Positions 14,101 through 25,000 of a DNA stretch of 64,000 nt are shown here, in pieces. Source of the stretch: Micromussa lordhowensis (lineage: Eukaryota; Cnidaria; Anthozoa; Scleractinia; Lobophylliidae); NCBI GenBank assembly GCA_964020085.1, contig OZ026607.1, forward strand, positions 19,493,606 through 19,557,605, given 5' to 3'. A program made the translations under genes and the position numbers. The notes under the pieces are model-generated. The model was given only the letters and a program-made list of their open reading frames with translations. It ran no database searches and was not told where the DNA came from. Every line of letters starts with the position of its first letter. Positions within the stretch are counted from its first letter, which is position 1.

Positions 14101-17100
14101 TTGAAGTCGCTCTATCCTCAAGCTTTGACTATAGCTAAGTCAATCACTGGACTTGACAATGAAACGAAAGCTGTCGAATCGTTCCGTAGGCTTATCCACT
14201 CACCATCTATGTACTTCAACGAAGAACCCTTCCCTCGAAACGAATCTGACGAAAGAGCCTATAGGAAGTGCAGCAATGAAAAAGGTAAGATTTCTGGTGC
14301 GAAGAGCTACTTGGTACGGAGCCATTAGTTAAAGTGCCCATATCATCAAAATTTTTATTTTCCCATCTGATTCTATGTTTCATGCAATGAACTTCTGCGA
14401 AAAAAATTTTCGATTTGGATAAAAAGCGATTTTTTAATGAAGTTTTAAAAACCTGAAAATCCTATTTTCTTGCGGTCGACCCGTGCCGCTGATCACATCA
14501 TCGACATGCTCAGAATTGTGACGTAGATTCAGGAACGTGTGAGTTCAGGCTTGACTTATCTCACTTGTTTTACCTCTGTAAATTTAGCTTCGTAGTCCAC
14601 GCAAAATTCTCCTTTCCAGCATTTTGTATGAGCTACTAACTTACATTTACAGAGGTAAAACAAGCGAGATGAGTCAAGCCTGAAGTCACGTGTTCCTTAA
14701 TCTACGTCACAACTCATTCAAAACGAAGGGAAGACTGGTGCGAATAGTGGACCAAAATGGCGGCAAATTTGAACGATTTTAAAACTTCTAAAAATGATTG
14801 CATTTTATCGAAATCGAGTTTTTCTTTTGCAGAAGTTCATTGGGTGATATATAGAATCAGATAAGAAAATAAAAAATTTGACGATATGGGCACTTTAAGC
14901 ATTTTACCTCTTCCAAAAAAGAGCTTTTACTTGCTTTCTCAAAATGCTTGGTAAAGATTTAGCTCCCAACAGTTCCATATAAAGAGGTTTTCTAACGATA
15001 GAAGTAAAACCAAACGAAGTCATTTATTGAAAGGCTGTCTCTGTAAAAACCTTATAAAACCTTTTTTTGGCACATTTTCGTAGTAATGCAAAACCATTAC
15101 TTTTCGACTAGCATCTGAAAACCGCTCTACTGTGTGTTACTAATGTAACTATTCTCTAAATTTTAGCCGCACGACAATTCTGTCCTGTTCGCTACTCCAC
15201 CATGCAGCGCTGGTTCGAATTTTCTCGCAGCACTCTCAGTCAACTGGAACCAAAACTCCTACGAATGTTTCACTGGCCTCTTGGCCCCTTAAAGACCACC
15301 CCGGTTTGCCCTGTTGCCATAGCAATTGACTTTATGCCGACCACTTCAGCTCAGACTTACACCTCGAGTTATCGCAGCTGCAAGCTGCCGGCCATGTACC
15401 GAATTCCTTTCTTCTTGGACCGAATGGGTCCGAAGTATTCCGAGTGGACAACGAGTGCTCACGAAGCCAGGCCGGGCCATCATTTACAGTCTCAGGGATA
15501 CATCGAGAATTTTTTGTAAGTTAAACATCGATTGTGGATATTCAAACTAGGCGGTAAAACAGGTGTGATTACCTTTTAGAGACTGGCCTGGCGAAGTCTA
15601 CACGATGCATCTTTTTCCTATTGCAACTCGCTCCATTGTCTTGAACTCTAACGGTACCTACAGCCTTGAATTCAGGTAATCCTTTCCCGTTTACTCGAAC
15701 TGGTTCCTACGAGTGCTCAGCTACAACCTCGTTCCCAGGAAAAGGCCCTGAGAACGAGGTTGGAGCAACTGGCCTTATAAAATAGCCCAATTTCGATATA
15801 TTAAAATTCAGCCTAAAACAATAGACCTCAGCACGAGGCTCGTGGGAATAACTACAGAGTTTGTGGGGTTTATTCCCACGAGCCTCGTGCTGAGGTCTAT
15901 TGTTTTAGGCTGAATTTTAATATATCGAAATTGGGCTATTGGAATCGTTCACGACTTGAACAAGTGGTAAGTATCAGATTACCAAGTAAGTCTGGCCATA
16001 CAACCTGCTTGATGTCTGGGCCTCATATATACGTCAGCTTTTTTGAAAGGAGTTAATAACTTTGTATTATCATGGCTGACAAATTACTCTTTAATTTTGG
16101 CGCGAAATTTCAGCATTCACTTTAAATTTTAAATGTGGAATTACAAAGTTTCCGTGGAAACGATTGGCGCGAAACTTCTCGATACAATAAGCAAGTCAAA
16201 AACCCACGATTGTAAGAGTTATTTGTCATGTACGATACTATAAGGTAATCAATTAAATAATTTTACTTGCGTTTTGAAAGTGATATTACATCATTTGAAT
16301 AGCATAAATATCACGTGACGATTGCCATGTTTTGCCCTTCTAGGGACTGGTGTGGTCCAATAGTAAGTGCGTTGGTCAAAAGCAGATACATTGCTTTCTC
16401 TGAAGGGTGGGCACTGTATGCAGAGAGTCCTCTCGTTGCCATAGAAACGGGTAAGACACTATAGGAAATTTCTTATTTGCCTTGTGCCTCGTTTTCAAAA
16501 CGAGTCTTCGTGTAAAACCTTTCAAGTGCAAATGAGTTTGATTTGCCTGAAAATGAACCTGTAGGCGGAACTCATTTTCATATGAATGGTTTCATACTTA
16601 GACTCGTTTTGACGTGGAGGCAAAAGGGACTCGGAAATGGCCTACTCACGTACCCTGTCTGATAAATGGAAGCTCGAAATTTTACTTACTTGCCTTTACG
16701 AAGCAATTAATTGTTTTAACTCATCAATAAGCCATCAAGATTAATCTATAATAAACAAGAGGACATAGTTTCCTTCCTCTTCAAATCTTAGTACAGTGCG
16801 GGAAATCATTATCATCAATCTTTCTGTACCCCCAGGAGCATAGCGTGTCGAACAGTACCCCTGTTGTCACATTTTTACTGTGCGAGTCATTACCGCGAAC
16901 AGTTTTATTTGATTCTGACAGGTCAACTGTGTACTGACCAATCACAACAAAGTTCAGGACATGCAAGAAAACCTCAAAACCACAAACTAAATAAACCATA
17001 TCCGTATTTTCGTTATTGGACTGGAAATAGCTTGCAACTGAGGCTAATGCGGGGAGTCTTTTCAAAAGTAAATGACATTAATCTCTTTTTAAGCTTAGTT

Positions 17101-18251
17101 CCCACTAGCGACATAAGGATTATAAGCATAATCATAATCCTAAACATAAACATAAGCTTCTTATGTTCTAGTGGGAACGTCCGCGCTAAAAACGTAAAGA
17201 AGGCTATTCCGAAAGTACTGGACCTAGACTTTCATTGGCCAAAAATACAATGACCCCGTTGCGTCATTATGTTTCTCATTATGTCGTTATGATTTTGCGT
17301 TCCCACTACAAAGAAAAGCAACATAGTCATAGTCACAGACATAATCATAATCATAAGAAAATAGTCGATTATTTTCTCATGATTATGATTATGTTGATCA
17401 TAAGGGCGCCTATGATTATGTTTCTAGACGTTCCCACTAAGACATAAGCTACATAACAACGTTATGTTCGTGCTTATGATTATGATTATGATCGTTATGT
17501 CGCTAGTGGCAACTAGGCTTTAATGATATTCCCCCGCATTAGCCTCCATTGCAAGCTGGTTCCAGTCCAATACCGAGAATACGAAAATGACCATTACCAA
17601 TGCCGTTTGCGATTTGGCATTCTCACACCTAATGGGCTTTTCCCTTACTACACAATAACATTCCATAAATATTTCTCATGTTAACGGTTTTCTGAGTTTC
17701 ACAGTAATTTTGCTGACTTATCTCTTTCTTTCTAAGATGTTTACGACGACAATCCGCTCAGATTTTATGGAATGCTAAAATGGCAGATATGGCGCGCACT
17801 TCGTCTTATCGTGGACACTGGTCTTCACTCCAAGGGCATGACACGTGACCAAGCCATTCAGCTCTTCAACGACTACGCATGGGACGATAGTGATGTGGCG
17901 CGAAAAGAAGTGACACGCTACCAGAGCGGCCCTGGCCAGGCGACCGCGTACATGATAGGTCAGCAGGCGTTTAGAGACATTCGCTCAAACGCGCAGGAGA
18001 GACTGGGATTTAAGTTCGATATACGGGACTTTCACTTCTACTTGTTATCGCAGGGGCCTGGGCCCCTCGGTTACGTGTCCAGTCGGATTGACTACTACGT
18101 GGAGTGCACCTTAAATGAAACAGCCGCTGGCTGTGAGCAATTTTTTAAGGCAGAAAATGATCGAAAACTTTTCTTTAGCGGAAACGATTCTGAATTTGAA
18201 TGGGACAATTTAAAGGAGTTTTATTTTGCGCCTGAAATACATGAATTTTAA
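5161..18251 (+). CDS. Membrane-anchored DUF885 family protein (8 exons)
   Basis: Exons: 5161-5485, 11049-11345, 12776-13435, 14072-14284, 15167-15515, 15580-15675, 16344-16450, 17737-18251. All introns are GT-AG with agreeing phases; they sum to 2562 nt, 853 residues. Residues 38-60 form one hydrophobic span after a short basic N terminus, suggesting a type II signal-anchored protein with the large domain outside the cytosol. Conserved DUF885 landmarks: HEARPGHH at about 597-604, FSEGWALYAE ending near 674, then in the last exon a DTGLHSKGMTRDQA block, RYQSGPGQATAYMIG and FDIRDFHFYLLSQGPGPL. The HExxPGHH motif and downstream Glu resemble a zinc-peptidase site, so a peptidase is plausible, but no activity is proven. 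Best-supported part: exons 3-8. Exon 1 is 5.6 kb upstream and joined only by phase and its anchor, so extra exons or an alternative start are possible. Confidence 0.85.
5486..11048 (+). other. Intron 1 of the DUF885 gene
   Basis: A 5.6-kb phase-1 intron. Apart from the LINE-type tail at about 7790-8110, no coding or repeat structure was recognised. Short open frames (for example 6193-6540 and 8118-8312) show no domain. A missed small exon is possible because the N-terminal part of this family is poorly conserved. Confidence 0.45.
7791..8110 (-). mobile_element. LINE 3' end fragment with (TTCA)n tail
   Basis: On the minus strand the segment ends with AATAAAG followed by a TTCA tetranucleotide tail (plus strand TGAA repeats at 7791-7811). 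Short tandem tails after AATAAA are typical of CR1/L2-type LINE 3' ends. No reverse transcriptase residue was recognised, so the inner limit (about 8110) is approximate. Confidence 0.4.
11690..12360. repeat. Degenerate trinucleotide-rich tract with strand switches
   Basis: About 670 bp in intron 2 of the DUF885 gene are built almost only from degenerate triplets (GCT, ACT, ACC, ATC, CCA and complements). The plus strand is pyrimidine-biased at 11690-11815, switches to purine/GT-rich (GGTGGT, GTAGTAG-like) at about 11820-11990, then back to CTACCAC-like triplets to 12360. Long open frames here on both strands are low-complexity artefacts. Confidence 0.7.
14329..14898. mobile_element. Foldback/MITE element with TTAA ends in DUF885 intron 4
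   Basis: The ends read TTAAAGTGCCCATAT and its inverse ATATGGGCACTTTAA. Imperfect inverted similarity runs about 70 bp inward, and a second inverted pair (AGGTAAAACAAG-type arms at about 14560 and 14655) lies nearer the centre. TTAA at both ends resembles piggyBac-type target sites. No open frame; a non-autonomous element is inferred. Confidence 0.65.
15781..15940. repeat. Perfect 70-bp inverted repeat (foldback element) in DUF885 intron 6
   Basis: Bases 15781-15850 and 15871-15940 are exact reverse complements by eye over 70 bp, separated by a 20-bp spacer. The outer ends are AATAGCCCAATTTCG and its inverse. A shorter inverted pair (CCTCGTTCCCAGG / CCTGAGAACGAGG) lies just upstream at about 15727-15761. 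Perfect identity implies recent formation or ongoing homogenisation. Confidence 0.85.
17003..17583. mobile_element. Nested foldback elements with CATAAT-rich core in DUF885 intron 7
   Basis: Outer inverted arms at 17003-17054 and 17532-17583 share about 50 bp. Inside is a second element with ends around CTTAGTTCCCACTAGCGACA (17094) and its near-inverse ending about 17518. The core is made of CATAATCATAAT-type hexamers in both orientations and repeats GTTCCCACTA at 17301 and 17428 and its inverse at 17166. No coding capacity. Confidence 0.6.
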
Positions 18252-18592
18252 TAACGAAAAGGACGTGTTTTATATATAAAAAAATGAAGTTCAAAAACTA
18301 AATACACTACAGCGGAGATTTTTGTAATGTTATGAAGAACTGAACGAAATTTTATACTTTACTTTACGGGTGCAATTCGCATATGAAACACAAGGCTAAT
18401 TATTGTCAGTAGTGTTCTGTGTAATCTCAATGGCTGCTTAGATCCAATGTTATCCAACATTGAGCACCGTACACAGTTAACATAAGCTGCTCGAATTGCC
18501 AAAAACGATATACCACTATCGTGTACAAAAAAGATGTCCGAGTTTTTTGTTACAGATTTGATAAGTGAAGTTATTATGACAAAGACAAGTGC

Positions 18593-18598
18593 AATAAA
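18593..18598 (+). promoter_or_regulatory. Possible polyadenylation signal of the DUF885 gene
   Basis: The AATAAA hexamer lies about 340 bp after the stop codon and is the first exact match noticed downstream. Assignment rests on position only. Confidence 0.35.
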
Positions 18599-18913
18599 AT
18601 GGCAGGCTGCAGGGAAAAAGCTTTTAGAGAGTTTTTGACGACAATGGCAAATACAATGCTACTGTAAATGACTTCCTACTATATGGTGTTTATTTGCATA
18701 TTAGGACTGAAGATATGCATGTTATATATTACAGATATCGTTTACCAGCGGCGTCAGATATATTCTCTATTTCTGACTGGATTGAATAATTATTACTGGA
18801 GATTCCTCAAGTTCGGGCACCACTTATAATAGCAAACGATGCAAGGCTGATACTACGTAGAAAGCTTAACGGGGCAACGACATGATAGAGTCCAAACCGA
18901 AAGCCAAATTGCA

Positions 18914-18958
18914 ACCGTGGACAGCTGTTTCGACCTTGTTGGGTCTCGTCAGCACGGT
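18914..18958 (-). ncRNA. Type-I hammerhead ribozyme motif
   Basis: Read on the minus strand: stem I strand ACCGTG; core CTGACGA; stem II GACC with loop CAACAA and GGTC; core GAA; then ACAGCTGT, a self-complementary 4-bp stem III with no loop (its first A and last T form the A-U pair next to the core); C at the cleavage position; then CACGGT, which pairs fully with the first strand. All conserved core positions of the hammerhead (CUGANGA, GAAA, UH) are present. A very short stem III is typical of hammerheads carried by Penelope-like elements and retrozymes, which often act as dimers. A Penelope-like fragment lies 200 bp away on the opposite strand. Confidence 0.82.
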
Positions 18959-19149
18959 GTAGCAAGCTATGAAGTGATCAGCTGGTACAGATCCTACGTA
19001 AACAGGCAGCATTCCGGTCCTTTGCACCATTATGTTAAACTAACCACTTATAACACTTACTGAAAAGTTCCTATTGAAGCTTCCATACCCTCCCCACCCG
19101 AAAGTCAGTACATTCTCTACAGACGGTTCTATTTTTTCTTAATTTATTA

Positions 19150-19945
19150 CCACGTATACCATATATAAGTGCCTTTAATCCATCCTCGCATCTTCCTCGC
19201 ATCTCTAACATCGTCAAAAAACGTTATAGTTTGTTGCTCTCTGCTAAAACGTCTTCAGCATTTGCCTGTTAGACGCTCCCCCAACCTTCGTGATTTACTA
19301 GTTACAGCTAAACTCTCTTCTAATTCTGCCAATCTCCTGACTTTCCTTCCGGTTCTTTCCGTTGTGGAAAAAAACTGTGCCACTTGTCCCTACATTTCTC
19401 ACGGACTAGCTACATATAATTTCTTTGACAATGATGTCGGGGAAACGCGTCCCATAAAATCCAACCTGACCTGTGACACTAAAAACCTCATCTACATGAT
19501 TCAATGTAACCCCGCGCTGTAATTTACAATACATAGGAGAAACGAAACGACACACCGTAACACCGTAGTATAGATAACTCGAACACCAAATCTAAACCTA
19601 CCTACAGCCGCAGAACATTTCCTTTTCTCTCCTAACCACACTGCTAACTACATGCGATTAATCCCGATCGCCGGAAAAAAATCTTTTCCAACCGAGACTC
19701 TATCCGTAAGGCCTGGGAAGCTTTTCTAATTAAAAAAGGCAGCACAATTGATCCCGATGGTCTCAACATCTGCGAAGAAACATATTAATTGTTTCCTTTT
19801 ATGTTATTTTATTTTACCATGTCAATTAGTTTTACGTATTTCTGGTATTGTGCAAATACTACATAAACATCCCTCCCAAATATGAAATTCTCATTGTAAC
19901 CGAAGAACGGGCTAGTTTGGTCAGCCGAAATATAGTACACGACTT
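19150..19945 (+). mobile_element. Penelope-like retroelement fragment (GIY-YIG endonuclease end), decayed
   Basis: The frame at 19169-19522 contains RRSPNLRDLL, a CPY cysteine-containing block and TCDTKNLIYMIQC, the linker region before the GIY-YIG nuclease of Penelope-like elements. The next recognisable piece, NLQYIGETKR, is in another frame, followed by an AEHF block and a KAWEAFLIKKG / DPDGLN block in further frames. Several indels therefore separate conserved blocks and the copy is dead. The reverse transcriptase part is missing upstream. Confidence 0.65.
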
Positions 19946-21440
19946 CTAATTTTATTTTCTTCATTTCCTATAGATGTGAAGCCGATTAGATCACAATTGA
20001 TCCAACGTATACCAGCAGGATCATTGTCCAAGGTTGCTTGCTTAAACAAATTTACAGGTTTTTATCTTGTTCCCAAAGATCGTGACCTCCGATGACGAGG
20101 CAAAATTAAGCCTACAGGGATTGAACGAGCTCGATCGCAAGAGGTTCGGGAGGTGGGTAAACAGAAAGTCAAGGTTTTTTTGCAGCCAGTTCCGTGTTCA
20201 ATCTCGCCTCCTGACACACTCGCTCGCCGAGTTAGTCCCCTGCGCTACGGTAAGAAAGAAATAACGGCTGTTGGCATAGCTTGCCAAAGCGAGAAACTTT
20301 GATTAACCAAAAAGTGTAAACGTTCTCAAGATGTCAGAAATAGGGTACTTAACGTTTGCTTTGATTGCTAGCTGGTTCTTCTAAAACTAAATCATACTAA
20401 AGATTAAAATCACAATAAGCAATAACCAAAGCTTTTTCAACTAAACAGAGAGGTAATTTAAAAATTGTTAACCAACCCTGTAAGACAATGTTGCCAGATA
20501 TAAGCCAACCTTTTCGTGATTTGAATTGCCCCTTTCCTAGTCTTCTTCACAGCATGTACTTAACCGTCGGAAGACGCACACCCGAACAAAATACGTTGTC
20601 TTAGAGATGTCGATGTCGATATATGTACCCGCAAAACAGCGGAATTGCGAGTAGTTAACATAAGATCGACCAGCCCCTAATTTACATCATCTGATCCCCC
20701 ACTACAACCCGTAACACTGACGAGTTAACAATTTTAAGGTGATTCCCTAGAAATAACACTTGACGTTAGAATTTTTCAATTTTCGTCTATTAATGCAGAT
20801 ATTCGTCAAGCGCACTAACCATGAGGCCACCGCGCCCTCACGTCAAAGGTGCGTCAAAAATCGGTGTCTGACATTTGCAAACTGCAGAATGTAGACGTTT
20901 TAACTAAAGATTGCATTCCCATTTCCGTTACCGATAGCTTAACTGGAGTGCTATTCAGGCTAAACTGACTGATGTTCAGGCTAACCAGAGTGCTATTTGT
21001 ATAGGTAATCATGTTTTTTTTGGATATTTTTTTTTAAATAATTACATTACAATTACAGAAAACATACGTTACAAAAATTACAATTTACAACACAATATTG
21101 AATCGACTTTCACTTAAAATCATACAAAAGCGGCTCGTGCAATTTCAGCTTTTTGAAAAACTCACAAGTGCAAATTAATTTCAAATTGAACTAGAAAAAC
21201 CGTATGATTACTTATCAATAATACAACCATGAAAAATTTCGCGCAGAAAAATTGCTGGAAGATGTTTCTTGAAGCCATTTTTTTCGCATTCGAGAAAACT
21301 TTTTTCAGAGTTTCCGTACAAAAACTGCTTTACACGATATCATTGGCCTACAAAATTTCTCATTGTCTTTCTGCCAATCATTATCCAGAATTACGATGTG
21401 TAATTGGCACTGGTGTTACACTTTTTGCACCGGTGTTACA

Positions 21441-21473
<33 letters not shown>

Positions 21474-22065
21474 GAGTAATTTTTTCATGCGTATTATTAA
21501 GGCCTAAATGTAGTCTGTAGTCTGCAAATGTCATATACCGGTAAAAAAAACGCGCAATGGTACCCATTAAGTGGGGTTTTCTTTTTCTGAATGCCGTTAT
21601 GTTTCGGGTATCAGTGGCCAACACATGGAGTTAATACTAAAAAGTCTCAATAGATACATTACATCACAGTCTTAAAGAAAGAATTTGACGTGTGTTCTAG
21701 GCAAAAATGTGCATCTTGGATCAGAGTTGACAAAAAGTCTTTCTAGTGTGCGTCTTCTAGGGGTGGTAAAGTTTAGGTCGCGAGTGAAAAGGCAAGTAAA
21801 CATTTTTGGCAGTAATTTTTTTTACCTTAATGTTAAAATTTTTTCTTACTCATTCAGTGAAAAAGCAATGAATTATAGAGTAATTTAATGCAATAAAAAG
21901 GTACCTTACGGTGCTTATTTAAGAGAAAACGAGTATTTACTTCGCTGTCGAGAATCTCTTATGAAAAATCGTGCGCAGTAGGGATGCGCAATGATGGCCC
22001 AGCCCAGGGCACTTCTCCTAACCTTGGACGGTAGGCCCTGGTGACGGCAATTTGACTTGAAAAAG
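19946..22065. other. Intergenic region upstream of CASD1
   Basis: Nothing coding was recognised. A minus-strand tRNA-like head (GGCGCGGTGGCCTCATGG followed by TTAGTGCG, about 20815-20860) resembles the A-box end of tRNA-derived SINEs but no B-box follows. The 65-codon frame at 20067-20264 has no recognisable domain. The last 150 bp are the presumed CASD1 promoter and 5' UTR. Confidence 0.4.
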
Positions 22066-25000
22066 ATGGCGGCCGATTCAGAGCGTACCGGGGCTACTTT
22101 GCACCTTTCTGATATTGAGAAAAACCCCAAAGAAATGAATGAACGCGGAAAAGAAGCCTCAAAACAACAGCCTACGACTTCCAGGACAGAAATATGCTGT
22201 AAAACCCTGGCTTTTCTTATTGTGTTGTGTTTGGTGTGTGTTCATCTGGCACGGGTAATTCGAGAAGGTACGTATTGTCTGGCAGGCCGGCCGAAAACCA
22301 TGTCATAGCAATGGTTGTTCACCAAGTACCGGTGATCGAAGTATTTAAAGTGCTTCAGACAACATGTACATTCTAAATAAGATTTGAAGAGATATCCTGT
22401 CTGTTATGTTGTTTACTGAAGAGCATTTGACACGTGTCGCTGATAATTTATAATTTGTGTAAACATTCAGAATTTGCGCTGTAAAATTAATTGAGTTACA
22501 GCTGCAACTTTGTTTGGGAAAGAGATTTGGGAAAGAGATCACCTGGCATTTGTTGACTAATTTTTTTCCAGCGTATTTTTTATATTGCTTTAGCATTTTT
22601 ACTCTTAAATATAATAATAATAAAAAGAAAAATATACTTTAAAGCTCAACTCACTGTGTAGTTTTTCTATTTTCCATTATTTTATCGTTGTGAAGATTTC
22701 AATATAATTTATTGTCATATGGAGTGATCTCTGATGCATCAGTGCAAGAAATATTTCAGTTATAGTTGAACTACATGTAGTCTTCTCCCAGTCTATTAAA
22801 AAAGAAATAGCAATTAAGATAACAATTCACACAATAAGGGGCATTATGCCCAGGCAGTCAGGGCAAACTTACAAAGAAACAAAGCTGTAAAACATACGGT
22901 TTTCTTTATATTTCCGTTCTGATTTCGATGAGACGAAACATATACTGTAGATGGAGAAACCCCTTTTCTAGGTTTACCAGCGTTTTTGAGCCGATCGAGG
23001 GATTGTTGAGGGCATAGGATTTTTTTTACAGTTGAAACCGAATAATTTGTCCTAAACAAAGCTGCTCAAGCCACAAAACTAAGTAGGCTAATGCCTAGCT
23101 CAATCGACTCAAAAACACTTAGTAAACGTAGAAAAGGGGTTTCTCTATTTACAGTTAAAGTTTCTTCTCGAAAATTAAACTCAGAATGGAAATATGAAGA
23201 AAAACGAATCTTTTGCCGCTTTGTTTCTTTGCAATCTTGCCCTGATTTCCTGTAATTCCCCTTAGAGCACGAAGGGCCCTGTTAGACTGTGCTTGGGTCA
23301 TAGGGATTGTACACTGATTGATTTTTGTAAAATGGGTTGTTTATCCAGAAGTCGATTGGACCCTAAGCTGGTTAGCCCCCCGACCACAAGTCGATATGCC
23401 TGTATTCACATTTAAAGAACAAGAAATAGACAGTGTTTTCAACTTCTGATTGGGGACTAAACAGTAAGGTGCTACACTGTAAATGAGCTAAATGACCAGA
23501 AACCACAAAATGAAGTTACTGACAAACGTGATGTTTCATGCAGTTTTACAGCTCTTCTTTAGGCACTGTAGTTTCAGAAAAACCATTATGTGCTGTTTGT
23601 GATTGAGACTTAAATAAGAAAATGAAACAAAAAGGCCCAAAAATATAATTTCAACCTTTGATCTTTTGTAAACAGGATCTAGCACTTGCCCTGGAATGTT
23701 TCAGTCTGGTCGCTGGAGAGGAAGCTTTTGGCAACCTCATGGCTGCATGATGCATTCATATACACCAAGGTATGTTAAGAACTTGTGATACATTATGGCC
23801 AAGTTCTTGTTGTAGTTGAATTGCATTTAAATTGGTTTCATCTCAAGCCAGTGTGAGTTTTGTATATATAAATATATCTTCTCGGAAATTAAATAAGACA
23901 TTTATCGCTTACAAGTTTAATACGAAACTGTTCAGATTTGGACATTTACTATCTAAGCAGTCGACAATTCTATTGATAAAAAGCCAAAACTTGTATATTA
24001 TCAATTTTGGTGGACTGTTCTCCTGTTTTGTGGACGGAGAGGATGTATTATCAAGGAGCGGATGAAGGCATAGATTCAGAAAGAATTTAGGTTTCAAAAA
24101 GTGTTCGGAGATAAAATTTAATCTTTCTTTAATTGAAGGTATATATTAAGGAACATAACATGCTACTCATCGTCAAATTGAACCCAGAGTTCACAAGTTA
24201 AGCGTTAGAAAAGGTTAAAGCAAGTTTACCAAAGTCTTTGTTAATTTTTGTTAGCTGCAAAGATATATATTATCATGTCGTTTGTGTAGGACAGCTCAGT
24301 TTTGACTGCCACTCGTACTGCAGGCACAGCCACCGTATGCAAGGTTGTAATAATTATAAGAATTTTATGGTGTAATACCAGTACTCTACATGATCAACAG
24401 AGACAGTAGTAAGTTACAAAATTTTAACTTATTGATTAAAAAAAAACCTGTAACAGAGTATCAAGGTGACTTGTAGTGCATGCTAGCCCACATACGCAAC
24501 ACAGAAAAATGCTACATATTTAATACCTAGAGTCATTCCTGTTAAATACATCTTGTGTGCTTTCAGTGAAATGAGGACTTGTCTACACAATCACCCTGTG
24601 GCCTTCATAGGAGATTCCAGAACAAGAACTTTGTACTATGAACTGGTACAGACAGTTAGCTTGAATTCAGTCAAAGAAGAAGTAAAACCTGTAAGTTTTT
24701 AGAGAAAAAATACTGAACCTTGTTTAAACCTCCACTAAAATGTAAACAACAAACATACAACTAGTTATAGATTAAGAAACAGTGAAATGAGGCTGGCTCT
24801 TCCTCAACCTCACACTGATTATGTTCGAAAAAGTTTCTCTTATAGCGGTGCCGCGTTGTGGAATAGCCTTCCAACTGATATCAGAGTATCTAAAACGCTG
24901 GGCGAATTTAAGACAAAGCTAAGCAACTTCAGTTTTGAGTGAACTCACAACATGGCATCCCTGAAAAGTAGTACTTTTGTTTTCATTTATTTCTATTTAT

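Noticed and set aside
22057..22065. An upstream in-frame TTG as start of CASD1
   Set aside because: Eukaryotic initiation at the ATG at 22066, in AAGATGG context, is far more likely.
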